From: Caldilineaceae bacterium
GTDB taxonomy: Bacteria > Chloroflexota > Anaerolineae > Caldilineales > Caldilineaceae
Reading direction: 5' to 3'
Assembly (NCBI GenBank): GCA_022823185.1
Contig: JAJDXQ010000016.1
Coordinates: 1 to 64,000, forward strand
DNA: 64,000 bases
Shown here: positions 37,351 to 45,604 of the stretch, one piece after another
How positions within the stretch are numbered: the first letter of the stretch is position 1
Layout: the number at the start of each line of letters is the position of its first letter
Notes under the pieces: generated by a model
Seen by the model: the letters and a program-made list of their open reading frames with translations, nothing else
Databases searched by the model: none
What the model was told of the DNA's origin: nothing
Position numbers and translations under genes: made by a program

Positions 37351-38421
37351 CTAACGAATGGTACTCTTACGCTGCATCGTTGTCAGAGTTTCGGCATAGT
37401 GCTCCGGCTTTTCCAAAATCATGCCGGTACCCAGCACAACGGAGGAGAGTGGATTGTCGGCGACGTAAACGTGCATCCGGTTTTCGTCCTGAATTCGCTG
37501 AGCCAGACCCTGCAATAGAGCGCCCCCGCCGGCCAGAACGATGCCGTGCTCCATCAAGTCGGCCACGAGTTCCGGCGGCGTCTCATCCAGGGTATCTTTG
37601 ACTGCGTCGACGATCACCTCGACTGACCCTGTCAGGGCTTCTCTGATCTCCACCGAGCTGATCTCGATCGCCTCTGGCAGACCTGTGATCAGATTGCGTC
37701 CCCTGATGATCATGGTCCGTTCATTTTCGAGAGGGTAAGCGGAGCCGATATCGATTTTTACGCGCTCGGCCATTCTTTCGCCGATCAAGAGATTGTATTT
37801 CTGGCGGCTATAGTTGATTATGTCCTCATTCATTTCGTCTCCGGCGACGCGGATCGAGCGTGAGACCACGATCCCGCCCATGGAGATTACCGCTACCTCG
37901 GTCGTTCCACCGCCAATGTCCACGATCATCGAGCCCACTGACTCGGTGACCGGCAGCCCTGCGCCGATGGCCGCGGCCATCGGCTCTTCGACCAAACCCG
38001 CCTCCCGCGCGCCTGCGCTTACCGTTGCATCCCGCACGGCCCGCTTCTCGACCTCGGTCACGCCGGAAGGGATGCCGATCACCACCCGAGGGCGGGCCGT
38101 TCCAAATGCCCTGTTGCCGTGGACCTTGCCGATGAAGGCATGGATCATCTCCTCTGTCATCTTGAAATCAGAGATGACTCCGTCCTGCAAAGGGCGCACG
38201 GCAACGATATGGGAAGGCGTCCGGCCAACCATCTCCTTTGCCTCCTGCCCAATAGCCTTGACCGAACTGCGCCGCTTTGACGATTTATCGATCGCAACCA
38301 CCGACGGTTCGTCAATGACGACCCCTCGGCCTTTCACATGAACCAAGGTATTCGCAGTTCCCAGGTCAATGCCAATGTCGAGCGAAAAAAGCCCCAACAG
38401 CCAGTCTAACGGGTTCGCCAC
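37351..38421 (-). CDS. mreB: Rod shape-determining actin-like ATPase MreB
   Basis: A 356-residue bacterial actin that organises side-wall synthesis. It has the phosphate-1 loop DIGIDLGTANTLVHVKGRG, the connect-1 and phosphate-2 region IVDIGGGTTEVAVISMGG, and the adenosine motif VLAGGGALLQGLAQR. The frame is open to 38580, but conserved sequence starts at VANPLDWLLGLFS, so I use the GTG at 38421 with CCGGA just upstream. First gene of the mreBCD-mrdA-minCD-rodA cluster. Confidence 0.95.
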   Translation of the reverse strand: MANPLDWLLGLFSLDIGIDLGTANTLVHVKGRGVVIDEPSVVAIDKSSKRRSSVKAIGQEAKEMVGRTPSHIVAVRPLQDGVISDFKMTEEMIHAFIGKVHGNRAFGTARPRVVIGIPSGVTEVEKRAVRDATVSAGAREAGLVEEPMAAAIGAGLPVTESVGSMIVDIGGGTTEVAVISMGGIVVSRSIRVAGDEMNEDIINYSRQKYNLLIGERMAERVKIDIGSAYPLENERTMIIRGRNLITGLPEAIEISSVEIREALTGSVEVIVDAVKDTLDETPPELVADLMEHGIVLAGGGALLQGLAQRIQDENRMHVYVADNPLSSVVLGTGMILEKPEHYAETLTTMQRKSTIR

Positions 38422-38509
38422 TCCGGGGACATCTCCATTCCATGCAGGGACAGACAAACGGTGGGGGGCCGCGCCACCCACTGCTTTTCCAACTACCTTT
38501 GACTGTTCA

Positions 38510-38536
38510 AGTATACCATAGGGGCATTTGACACAA
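38510..38536 (-). promoter_or_regulatory. Possible promoter upstream of mreB
   Basis: On the minus strand TATACT (38510-38515) lies 15 nt after TTGTGT (38531-38536), about 90 bp before the mreB start. The spacing is short, so the assignment is weak. Confidence 0.3.
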
Positions 38537-38644
38537 AATACGTGACGGCTAAGCCAAGGGCGATTTCCTGAACGGGCCAAGCGAGGATCGCCCTCTTTCC
38601 TCCGCTTTCATTCCACGCGTCCTTTTGATTTGAGGCTGGTGTCT

Positions 38645-38690
38645 GTGCAGAGGGGCTTGGGCGCCCACAAGGGACGCCCCTACAGAAGGT
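38645..38690. repeat. Dispersed intergenic repeat, copy 1
   Basis: A unit with the core GGGGCTTGGGCGCCCACAAG, followed by a reverse-complementary half (ggacgcccctacag). The same core is found at 58119-58140 and a shorter form at 58212-58239. The surrounding 38.69-38.83 kb is G-rich plus-strand sequence with no convincing gene. Confidence 0.75.
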
Positions 38691-38883
38691 TTGCCGTGTA
38701 AAGGAGGGGGTGAAGGGGTCGGGCGGGCGATGGCTGAATGGGAGGGGCGGGGGAAGGCGGGTGAGCCACTGAATCCTGGGACCCGTTTTTCCTGGCAATC
38801 CCGAATGAGGACTGGACTCGGAATGACCGTACGGCCAGCCGAGGCCAGGAAGTCTCACGATTCCTCTGTATCTGCGCTCCATT

Positions 38884-38913
38884 TTGCGCAAGAGCATTGC
38901 CCTCCGCTATTCT
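38884..38913 (+). promoter_or_regulatory. Possible promoter of tilS
   Basis: TTGCGC (38884-38889), an 18 nt spacer and TATTCT (38908-38913), about 80 bp before the tilS ATG. Moderate match only. Confidence 0.4.
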
Positions 38914-38995
38914 TAGGTTGCAGCGAGGCGCGCAGTGAGAGCAGAGTCGGGTCGGGTAGGCCCGATGTCGATTGCGTGGAAGAGAGAGCCAAGCC

Positions 38996-40723
38996 ATGCC
39001 GAAACAGGAAGCTGAAGTTGGCGCTCGACCTCAAGCCCGGATCCGGTTGCCGGAGGCCGAAGGGGATTTGGGCGCGTGCCCGGTTCCGCCCCGGTCGCCA
39101 GGGCAGTCTGACGTCGTCGAGCGCTTGACAGAACTGCTGCGGCAGACGCGGACGCGTGACCGGCTCTTTGCGGCGCCGCAACAGGATGACGGCGCGCCGG
39201 CAACGGTGGTTGTCGCGGTCAGCGGAGGGGCGGACAGCATGGCACTCCTACATCTGCTCAGCCATATGCGGGACGAATGGTCACTCAAGGTGGTGGCCGC
39301 ACATTTCGATCACGGCCTTCGCCGGGAGTCGGCTGAGGATGCCTCGTTTGTGGGCGAGATGGCCGGCCGCTGGGACTTGCCGTTCGAGATAGACAGAATG
39401 CCGGCCGGCGCGCTGAAGGAGGAGGGGAATCTGGAAGCGGCGGCCCGAAAGTGGCGCTACAGGTTTCTGGCCCAAGTCGCGGTCGACCGGCAGAAGGAGG
39501 GTCAGCCTGTGGATGTCGCGGTGGCGCATACGGCGAATGACCAGGCTGAAACTGTGCTGATGAACCTGGTTCGAGGCAGCGGGCTGCGCGGCCTGGCCGG
39601 GATGCGGCCTGAACGGCCGTTGATGCTGGAGGGGCGTGTTGTGCCCGGTGTGCGCGTGGTTCGACCGTTGTTGGCCGTTACCCGCCCGGAAGTCCTGGAA
39701 TACCTCAGAATTCACGACATTCCCTGGCTTGAAGACCCGACCAACCAGGACCGGACCTTTGTGCGCAATCGGGTTCGACACGATATTTTGCCCAGCCTGA
39801 GAGAGATCAACCCGCAGATCGTTGCTTCTCTTTGCCGGACCGCCTCTATGCTGGGAGACGAACTGAAACGGTCGGATCACGCCGCACGGCAGGCTTTCGC
39901 CGCGACACGGAAGAGCGGTGAAGGAAGGCGGCGATCCAGCGCAACGCGCGGCGCGGCGCCAGCAGAAGAAGGGCAGCCATTCGGTGAAGCAGACCGACAG
40001 GTCTTTGACCTGCCCGCCTTTCGCAGTCTAAGGGAGGCAGACCAGAGAAGCGTGCTGCGCGCGGCCCTGCTCGAGTTGGGGAGACCGCTGACGGGCATCA
40101 GTTTCGACTCGGTGGAACGGCTGCGTGAATCGCTCTGCAACGATGTCCAGACCGGCGGCCCCTACACGTGGGTCAAGGACGTGATGTTGACAAGGATGGG
40201 GAATGCCTTCAGTTTACACCTACGGGAGGCGCTGCCCTTTTTCCCGAACCATCCGTTCCTGGATTGCAGTTCGCACGAAATGCTTCAGGCGAGAAGCGTG
40301 TCCGTGCCGGGGAAGATCGAGACGGACGGCTGGATTTTGCGCAGCGCTGAGGTGGACAGAGGGAACCTGCCAGGCTTGTTCGCCGCTCGATCGACCGGCA
40401 GGAAGGTCCCAGGTCAGGGATTGGGCGGGCAATTTTCACCGTGGGAGGCCTACATTGACGCCGACGCGGTGGAGGAGATCAGCCTCGGCGCGCCGCGCGC
40501 GGGCCAGCGGTTTGAGCCACTTGGGCTGGGCGGGCATGGCAAAGCCCTGGCGGACTACCTCACTGATCGCAAGGTCCCCCGGTTCTTGCGCGCCGGCTGG
40601 CCCCTTCTTCTCGACGGAGACCGCGTGGTTTGGGTGGGAGGACATCAGATCGCGCACTTTGCGCGCATCACGGACCGCAGCCGCAGATTCTTTCACTTCT
40701 ATTGGGAGGAATCCGACCGATGA
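38996..40723 (+). CDS. tilS: tRNA(Ile)-lysidine synthase
   Basis: A 575-residue N-type ATP pyrophosphatase that converts cytidine 34 of tRNA-Ile(CAU) to lysidine so that it reads AUA. The PP-loop SGGADS is at residues 76-81, after VVVAVSG. AHFDHGLRRESAEDA, AHTANDQAETVLMNLVRG and WLEDPTNQDRTFVRNRVRH are diagnostic. The long C-terminal part (about 300-575) includes the tRNA-binding TilS_C-type domain ending with VWVGGHQIAHFARIT. About 100 residues longer than common forms because of the N-terminal extension (first 65 residues). The ATG at 38996 is preferred to an upstream TTG. The stop overlaps the next ORF by 4 bp. Confidence 0.95.
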   Translation: MPKQEAEVGARPQARIRLPEAEGDLGACPVPPRSPGQSDVVERLTELLRQTRTRDRLFAAPQQDDGAPATVVVAVSGGADSMALLHLLSHMRDEWSLKVVAAHFDHGLRRESAEDASFVGEMAGRWDLPFEIDRMPAGALKEEGNLEAAARKWRYRFLAQVAVDRQKEGQPVDVAVAHTANDQAETVLMNLVRGSGLRGLAGMRPERPLMLEGRVVPGVRVVRPLLAVTRPEVLEYLRIHDIPWLEDPTNQDRTFVRNRVRHDILPSLREINPQIVASLCRTASMLGDELKRSDHAARQAFAATRKSGEGRRRSSATRGAAPAEEGQPFGEADRQVFDLPAFRSLREADQRSVLRAALLELGRPLTGISFDSVERLRESLCNDVQTGGPYTWVKDVMLTRMGNAFSLHLREALPFFPNHPFLDCSSHEMLQARSVSVPGKIETDGWILRSAEVDRGNLPGLFAARSTGRKVPGQGLGGQFSPWEAYIDADAVEEISLGAPRAGQRFEPLGLGGHGKALADYLTDRKVPRFLRAGWPLLLDGDRVVWVGGHQIAHFARITDRSRRFFHFYWEESDR

Positions 40724-40962
40724 GTGTGCGTCCGCTTGTGCTGTGGGTGACGCGCCAGGATGGAATGGCAATGCGATTCACGCGGCGCGAAACGGAACTG
40801 GCCGAAGGTGTTCTGACAGACGCGCAGGGTACGATTCAGTTTTCCTATGATCGGCGCGCCCGCCGCCTACACCTGCCGGAAGGCACTATCCATCTGGACG
40901 AGTACGGTTGGGAAGTGGATGAACAGGGGCGGATTGTATTCCAGTCCCGCCGTTCGAAATAG
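40720..40962 (+). CDS. Small conserved-looking protein coupled to tilS, unknown function
   Basis: An 80-residue protein starting in the ATGA overlap with the tilS stop, so translational coupling is likely. It is hydrophilic with alternating short beta-strand-like segments (LVLWVTRQDGMAMRFTRRE, TIQFSYDRRARRLHLPEG, WEVDEQGRIVF). No known domain or catalytic motif is visible. The coupling and good ribosome context (GGAGGAA about 10 nt upstream) support its being real. Confidence 0.65.
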   Translation: MSVRPLVLWVTRQDGMAMRFTRRETELAEGVLTDAQGTIQFSYDRRARRLHLPEGTIHLDEYGWEVDEQGRIVFQSRRSK

Positions 40963-40974
40963 AGCAGACTTTGG

Positions 40975-41667
40975 TTGCGAGCCACAGAGGATTGGGCCGT
41001 CTTGACCGTTTCATTCAGCCGCTTTTTCGATTGTTTGCAGGAGAATCTTGCCGGTCCGCTGCCTGGCCGTCCGGCCCAGGCCCGGATGGCGCCGCTGCCC
41101 CGGCCCGGCTGGCGCCCTGATGACAGGGCAGAAGAGCCGGCGCGCCAGAGCGGCGTTCTCGTCCTGATTTACAGTCTGCGCGACCGGTTGCACGTGCCGC
41201 TGATTTTACGTCCTACCTATGACGGCACGCACAGCGGGCAGGTCGGTTTTCCCGGCGGAGGGATGGAACACAAGGATGCGGACCTGGTTGAAACTGCGTT
41301 ACGCGAGACGCACGAGGAGTTGGGGGTATTGCCGGGAGATGTGCAGATTCTCGGGAAGCTTACCGAGCTCTACATCCGGCCCAGCAACTACGAGGTTTAC
41401 CCGACCGTGGGGCGGCTAACCGTCAAACCCGCCTTTCGACCTGACCCTGCTGAGGTTGCCCAGCTTCTGGAAGTGCCGTTGGCGGACCTCTTGAACCCAG
41501 CCATACAGCGGCGGGAAGAGTGGCAGCTTGCCGACCGGTCAGCCCTGGTGCCGTTTTTCGCGATACAGAAGCAGGCTGTTTGGGGGGCCACAGCGATGAT
41601 ACTCAGCGAACTGCTCGCGGTGATACGCACGTGCCCGCCGGAAGCCGTCGAATTTGGGTCGCGCTAG
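40975..41667 (+). CDS. NUDIX hydrolase, CoA-pyrophosphatase (NudL)-like
   Basis: A 230-residue protein of the NudL/UPF0035 type that splits CoA or related nucleotide diphosphates. HSGQVGFPGGGMEHKDADL followed by ALRETHEELGV is the family form of the Nudix box; the metal-binding Glu pair of REtxEE is present. After it comes ELYIRPSNYEVYPTVG, typical of NudL-type enzymes. The only upstream start in frame is a TTG at 40975; another TTG at 41002 is possible. I see no good ATG, so the start is uncertain. It follows the small ORF by 12 bp and precedes hpt. Confidence 0.87.
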   Translation: MRATEDWAVLTVSFSRFFDCLQENLAGPLPGRPAQARMAPLPRPGWRPDDRAEEPARQSGVLVLIYSLRDRLHVPLILRPTYDGTHSGQVGFPGGGMEHKDADLVETALRETHEELGVLPGDVQILGKLTELYIRPSNYEVYPTVGRLTVKPAFRPDPAEVAQLLEVPLADLLNPAIQRREEWQLADRSALVPFFAIQKQAVWGATAMILSELLAVIRTCPPEAVEFGSR

Positions 41668-41783
41668 CTGCGGGTGATACGATCCAATGGCAGCAGAAGC
41701 CCAAGTTCATGATTCCGCTCTTTGTTGCTGAGCCCCCCTTTGCTTTCGTCCTTCACATGGCACAGGACCCAGGAGGATTGCTT

Positions 41784-42401
41784 ATGGCCAAAAGCCCATC
41801 AGTCGCAACGAATGCGGCAGAAGAGATGACCGCCTTTTGCGGGCAGAACTCCCTGGGTCAGGACGTGGAGCGCATCCTGGTGCCTGAGCACTCGATTCAG
41901 GACCGCATACGCGGGCTAGGACAACAGATCGATGAACATTACTTGGGAAAGGATCTGTTGTTGATTTCTGTCCTTAAGGGCAGCGTCCTGTTCCTTGCAG
42001 ACCTCATGCGCGCGATCTCGATCCCGCACGAGGTCGATTTCCTTGCGACAAGCAGTTACGGCGCGTCCACCAACAGTTCAGGGGTGGTCCGCATTCTCAA
42101 GGACCTGAACGAGCCGATAGAGGGCCGCCATGTCATCCTTGTCGAGGACATTATCGATAGCGGGCACACTCTCGCCTATCTGACGCGACTTTTCAGGCAC
42201 CGAAATCCGGCCAGCCTTGAGATCGTTACCCTTTTGGACAAACCTTCGCGGCGGGAAGTAGACATTGATCTCTTTTGGACCGGTTTCTCGGTTCCCAATG
42301 AGTTTGTGGTCGGCTACGGGCTCGACTACAACCAGAAGTACCGCAATCTCCCCTACATCGGCGTTCTCAAGCCTGAAGTCTATCAGTTTACATCCGACTA
42401 G
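41784..42401 (+). CDS. hpt: Hypoxanthine phosphoribosyltransferase
   Basis: A 205-residue purine-salvage enzyme that makes IMP or GMP from hypoxanthine or guanine and PRPP. The PRPP-binding motif is VILVEDIIDSGHTL, the catalytic-loop segment is TSSYGASTNSSGVVRILKD, and the base pocket has DKPSRREVDIDLFWTGF and FVVGYGLDYNQKYRNLPYIG. The frame extends upstream, but the ATG at 41784 has GGAGG 8 nt before it. The tilS-hpt association is common in bacteria. Downstream (42438-42474) lies a 9 bp perfect inverted repeat (GCGGCCACT and AGTGGCCGC) with a 19 nt loop but no T-run. Confidence 0.94.
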   Translation: MAKSPSVATNAAEEMTAFCGQNSLGQDVERILVPEHSIQDRIRGLGQQIDEHYLGKDLLLISVLKGSVLFLADLMRAISIPHEVDFLATSSYGASTNSSGVVRILKDLNEPIEGRHVILVEDIIDSGHTLAYLTRLFRHRNPASLEIVTLLDKPSRREVDIDLFWTGFSVPNEFVVGYGLDYNQKYRNLPYIGVLKPEVYQFTSD

Positions 42402-42587
42402 AGATCAGGATTCAGATCCGGCTTCTTTCGAGAAACAGCGGCCACTTCAACATGGCGATATGAGCAGTGGCCGCCCGCGGAGGAAACGGTACCCATTAGG
42501 GCCCCCCATGCAGTTGAAGCACCGACTGCGCCTGCCAGGAGATCGCATGATCGGCCGGTTGCGCCGTATCACAATTCCCTACAAGGT

Positions 42588-43931
42588 ATGATTGCGCCTG
42601 CTCTCAGAACAACCAGGTCCAGGCCTGACGGGCTGTCTGCGGGACAGAGAGTCTTGTTCCGCTTGCTGCCCGCGTTTCTTTTTCTGGCGGCCTTGCTGGC
42701 AGTCCTGCAGCCGGAAAGAGCGGCCGCGCAATCTCCAGACGAAACCTACGTTGTACAGTCCGGTGACACCCTAGCATCGATTGCTGCCGATCTTGGAATC
42801 CCGTTCGAGGTCTTGGTCGCCGCCAATCAGCTTTCCGACATAAATTCTCTGGCCGTCGGCCAAGTCCTTCTGCTGCCCCAAGGATTCGGCCGGCGCACCG
42901 TCATTGCGAGGCCGGGGGACACAGTCCAAGCTATCGCGCGGAGACAGGGCCTGTCGGCGCTCCGACTTGCCATACTCAACCATACGACCCCGACCGCCCG
43001 CCTCTTTCCGGGTCAGCCTATACGCCTTCTGCGTGCAACTGAGCCTCGCTCGGTACCCTTCGGTTCGGTAGAGGTGGTCAGCGTCCCTGCAGTTGTGGTT
43101 CAGGGCCGGGCGGGCTGGCTTGAGGCGGAGGTCGACCGCCCACTATCCCTGCAAGTCGACTGGAATGGCGCGCCTTTAGGCATCCGGCCAATCGAGATCA
43201 GGGGGGGCGCGGAGACGGGAAATATGGTCACGGTTTGGGGGGGATACGTTCCCGCTTCCGTTTCGTTGGAGCCCGGAGTGTATCCATTGATCCTGAGCTA
43301 TGAGGCGACGACCGGCGTCACGGTCACCCGCTCCCTCCCCGTGTATGTGCAGGGCCGCGTTTTTCCCGTTCAGAATATCAATTTGCCGCCGGACAAGAAC
43401 GCGTTGGTAGAGCAGGAGATTTCACTGAAGGAGGATGAATACCTGTCGCCCGTCTGGTCGCGCACGTCGACGGCGATTCAGTGGCGCAAGCCCTTTCTTC
43501 TGCCCCTGCCAGCGGAAGCGCCCACCACCAGCCCGTTCGGCGTCCGGCGCAATTACAATGCTGGCCAGTACTTTGCGTTTCACACTGGACAGGATTTCGC
43601 CGCGCCGGGCGGCACGGTGGCGCTCGCCCCGGCTGACGGCATTGTCGCTCTCGCCGAACCGTTGACGGTACGGGGCATCAGCGTGATTCTCGACCACGGC
43701 GCGGGACTGTTCACAGGGTACTGGCACTTGCAGGAGGCGCTGGTCGCGTCGGGCGAAGCGGTGCAGGCAGGGGATCCGATCGGCCTGGTCGGCACAACGG
43801 GGCGCAGCACGGGAGCGCATCTTCACTGGGAGCTTCGCATGTACGGCATTGCCGTGGATCCGATGCCGTTCCTGACGCAGCCCCTGTTGCCGCCATTGAC
43901 CGCGCGCGAAGAAGACCAGACGGGTCGATGA
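42588..43931 (+). CDS. LysM-domain M23 family metallopeptidase
   Basis: A 447-residue secreted cell-wall endopeptidase. A signal peptide with a hydrophobic core near residues 24-41 ends around AAAQS. Two LysM repeats follow: about 52-97 (VVQSGDTLASIAADLGIPFE) and about 104-149 (ARPGDTVQAIARRQGLSALR). Then come about 150 residues of Ig-like or linker sequence and an M23 domain (about 310-430). Zn ligands are the His and Asp of FAFHTGQDFAAPGG and the HLHWEL motif. Both LysM and M23 parts are intact. Probably a peptidoglycan hydrolase or an activator of one. ATG at 42588; upstream 186 bp has only the inverted repeat described under hpt. Confidence 0.93.
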   Translation: MIAPALRTTRSRPDGLSAGQRVLFRLLPAFLFLAALLAVLQPERAAAQSPDETYVVQSGDTLASIAADLGIPFEVLVAANQLSDINSLAVGQVLLLPQGFGRRTVIARPGDTVQAIARRQGLSALRLAILNHTTPTARLFPGQPIRLLRATEPRSVPFGSVEVVSVPAVVVQGRAGWLEAEVDRPLSLQVDWNGAPLGIRPIEIRGGAETGNMVTVWGGYVPASVSLEPGVYPLILSYEATTGVTVTRSLPVYVQGRVFPVQNINLPPDKNALVEQEISLKEDEYLSPVWSRTSTAIQWRKPFLLPLPAEAPTTSPFGVRRNYNAGQYFAFHTGQDFAAPGGTVALAPADGIVALAEPLTVRGISVILDHGAGLFTGYWHLQEALVASGEAVQAGDPIGLVGTTGRSTGAHLHWELRMYGIAVDPMPFLTQPLLPPLTAREEDQTGR

Positions 43932-44063
43932 CGCCAACATTGTCAGGGACTCTGGATAGCCAGCTACTTGCTGATTGGCGGAAGGATTGGGTGGCCCGGC
44001 AGTTCAGATGGGGTGCAGAGTGCATGCAGAGGGCGCACTTCTACACGGATTGGGCTCAAATTG

Positions 44064-44093
44064 AAAAGAACGCCAACCGTGGGGTCGGCGTTC
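44064..44093 (-). terminator. Rho-independent terminator of rplY
   Basis: On the minus strand the sequence GAACGCCGACC, loop CCAC, GGTTGGCGTTC (44068-44093, one mismatch) is followed by TTTT (44064-44067). It lies 23 bp after the L25 stop. Confidence 0.85.
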
Positions 44094-44116
44094 TCGAAGG
44101 CACTGCGCGTAAGGCT

Positions 44117-44776
44117 CTATTCCTCTTCTGCTTCCTCGTCCTCTCGTCCCCGGCCAATGACCTCCGGCTCGACGTCGGGGTCCACCAGTTCTGCCTCCTC
44201 CTCCATATCCTCTTCGCTGACGGCAGCGCGGGACAGGATGAGGCTACAGATCGGTTCTTCGGCGTCCGAAATATAGATGACGCCAGGAATGTCGGGCAGG
44301 TCTGTGACTGTAATCGGGGGGCTTTCCGGGGTCTCCAGACGAGCGACATCGACCTCAATCTGGGCGGGAATATCAGCCGGCAAGGCCTCGATCTCCACGC
44401 TATCCATTGACTGAACCATGACGAGGTCGGCGCCAAAGTCTCTGACTCCAACCGTCACCAGCGGTACGCTTACCTGCTGCGTTTCCGACATGTTGACAGT
44501 GTAGAGGTCGGCGTGCAGCAAATTATGGCGCACGGGATGTCTTTGGACTTCCCGAACCAGCACGTTGTAGTCTTCCCCTGCCAGATCGACTTCCACAAGC
44601 TGGGAATTGCCGCCTTCGCTCAGCACTTTTTCAAATTCGGCGACTTCGACCTGGGCGTTTCTCGGCGCGTCACCACCGCCGTAGATAACGACGGGGACGA
44701 GCCCTTTGGGTCGGATTCGGCGCACCTTGCGGCCGGTTATGGTGCGGGGGCTGGCACTCAGTTTAAGTACAGACAT
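44117..44776 (-). CDS. rplY: 50S ribosomal protein L25/general stress protein CTC
   Basis: A 219-residue 5S rRNA-binding protein of the CTC type, longer than the ~95-residue E. coli L25. The L25 domain (about 1-92) has RKVRRIRPKGLVPVVIYGGG and the VREVQRHPVRHNLLHADLY segment. The TL5/CTC C-terminal beta-domain (about 95-185) includes VPLVTVGVRDFGADLVM and DVARLETPESPPITV. The tail (about 187-219) is very acidic (EEDMEEEAELVDPD and EEDEEAEEE-like runs). ATG at 44776. Followed by a strong terminator. Confidence 0.95.
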   Translation of the reverse strand: MSVLKLSASPRTITGRKVRRIRPKGLVPVVIYGGGDAPRNAQVEVAEFEKVLSEGGNSQLVEVDLAGEDYNVLVREVQRHPVRHNLLHADLYTVNMSETQQVSVPLVTVGVRDFGADLVMVQSMDSVEIEALPADIPAQIEVDVARLETPESPPITVTDLPDIPGVIYISDAEEPICSLILSRAAVSEEDMEEEAELVDPDVEPEVIGRGREDEEAEEE

Positions 44777-44867
44777 CTTTCATCAACTCTCTTTATCTGC
44801 AAATATCGTAATTCTTCGGCTCTTTTTCGTCCGCTCGCCTGGGGCCGCCATCGAATTGGAAATCAGG

Positions 44868-45350
44868 CTATTGCCCGTCTTCTGGCAGAGGGCCTTTTTT
44901 GCGCTTAAACAGGACGCGCATCAGGAGTACAACCAGGCCAAATCCTGCGCCCGCAGCCAGGGCTGACAAAGGAGACAGGGTTGTCTTTACATTTCCCTCC
45001 ACCTTGCCGGCAATTACGACCCACGAGCAAACTTCCTGGGCCTTTATGCGCCCGGAGGCAAGGAAGCCGATGCTGCCCGATTGCACGGTGGTCTGTTCGC
45101 TGGCTGCAAAGCCGATGGCGGAGTCCCGCATTTCCAAGGATTTCGTGGTCGCAAATGCTGCGGCGGCGTCGGACATGTTTAACGCCTGCGCGTGGACGGA
45201 GCGCGCCACGGAATCAGTCATGGAGACATGCCCGCCCTGAACGTTCCCGACAGCGGCTTCGCTCACATTTACACGCTCCCCTTCCAGATCGGCGCTCAGA
45301 TTGGCAGCGGCATCTTCCAAAGGGTTGGCGTCCGACTTCTTTTCAGCCAT
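44868..45350 (-). CDS. Repeat-built, membrane-anchored protein of unknown function
   Basis: A 160-residue protein, no family recognised with confidence. Residues about 25-115 consist of imperfect repeats of roughly 13 residues (for example AAVGNVQGGHVSMTDSVARS, then QALNMSDAAAAFATTKSLEM, then GFAASEQTTVQSGSIGFLAS). This pattern suggests a narrow beta-solenoid comparable to polymer-forming bactofilins or pentapeptide-type proteins. A single hydrophobic helix (SALAAGAGFGLVVLLMRVLF) near residues 130-150 and a basic tail (KRKKG) suggest an inner-membrane anchor with N-out or N-in orientation unresolved. GGAGA lies 6 nt before the ATG at 45350. Same strand as rplY and SIMPL. Confidence 0.8.
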   Translation of the reverse strand: MAEKKSDANPLEDAAANLSADLEGERVNVSEAAVGNVQGGHVSMTDSVARSVHAQALNMSDAAAAFATTKSLEMRDSAIGFAASEQTTVQSGSIGFLASGRIKAQEVCSWVVIAGKVEGNVKTTLSPLSALAAGAGFGLVVLLMRVLFKRKKGPLPEDGQ

Positions 45351-45604
45351 GACGGTCTCCATTGTCGGCATCTACCCAACCGGCAGAGCACAGAGCCCCC
45401 ATTATAGACTGCGGCAGGCGCCCTGTCAAAAAATAGTGGCCTGCTGAACGGCAAGGGAGCATTGCAGTGGTCCGTAGAAGGACGTGCTGGTACGAGGAGC
45501 GGGACCCGGCTGCATTGTGTCCTTGTCCTTGAAAGGCACTGCGCTGCCGCGGTCCCGCATGGCCTGAGGCCCGGCTGCCATCGGTGAAGCTGACGGAGCA
45601 GGAC

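Noticed and set aside
42438..42474. 9 bp inverted repeat after hpt considered as a terminator
   Set aside because: The loop is 19 nt long and no T-run follows on either side, so it does not fit a Rho-independent terminator.
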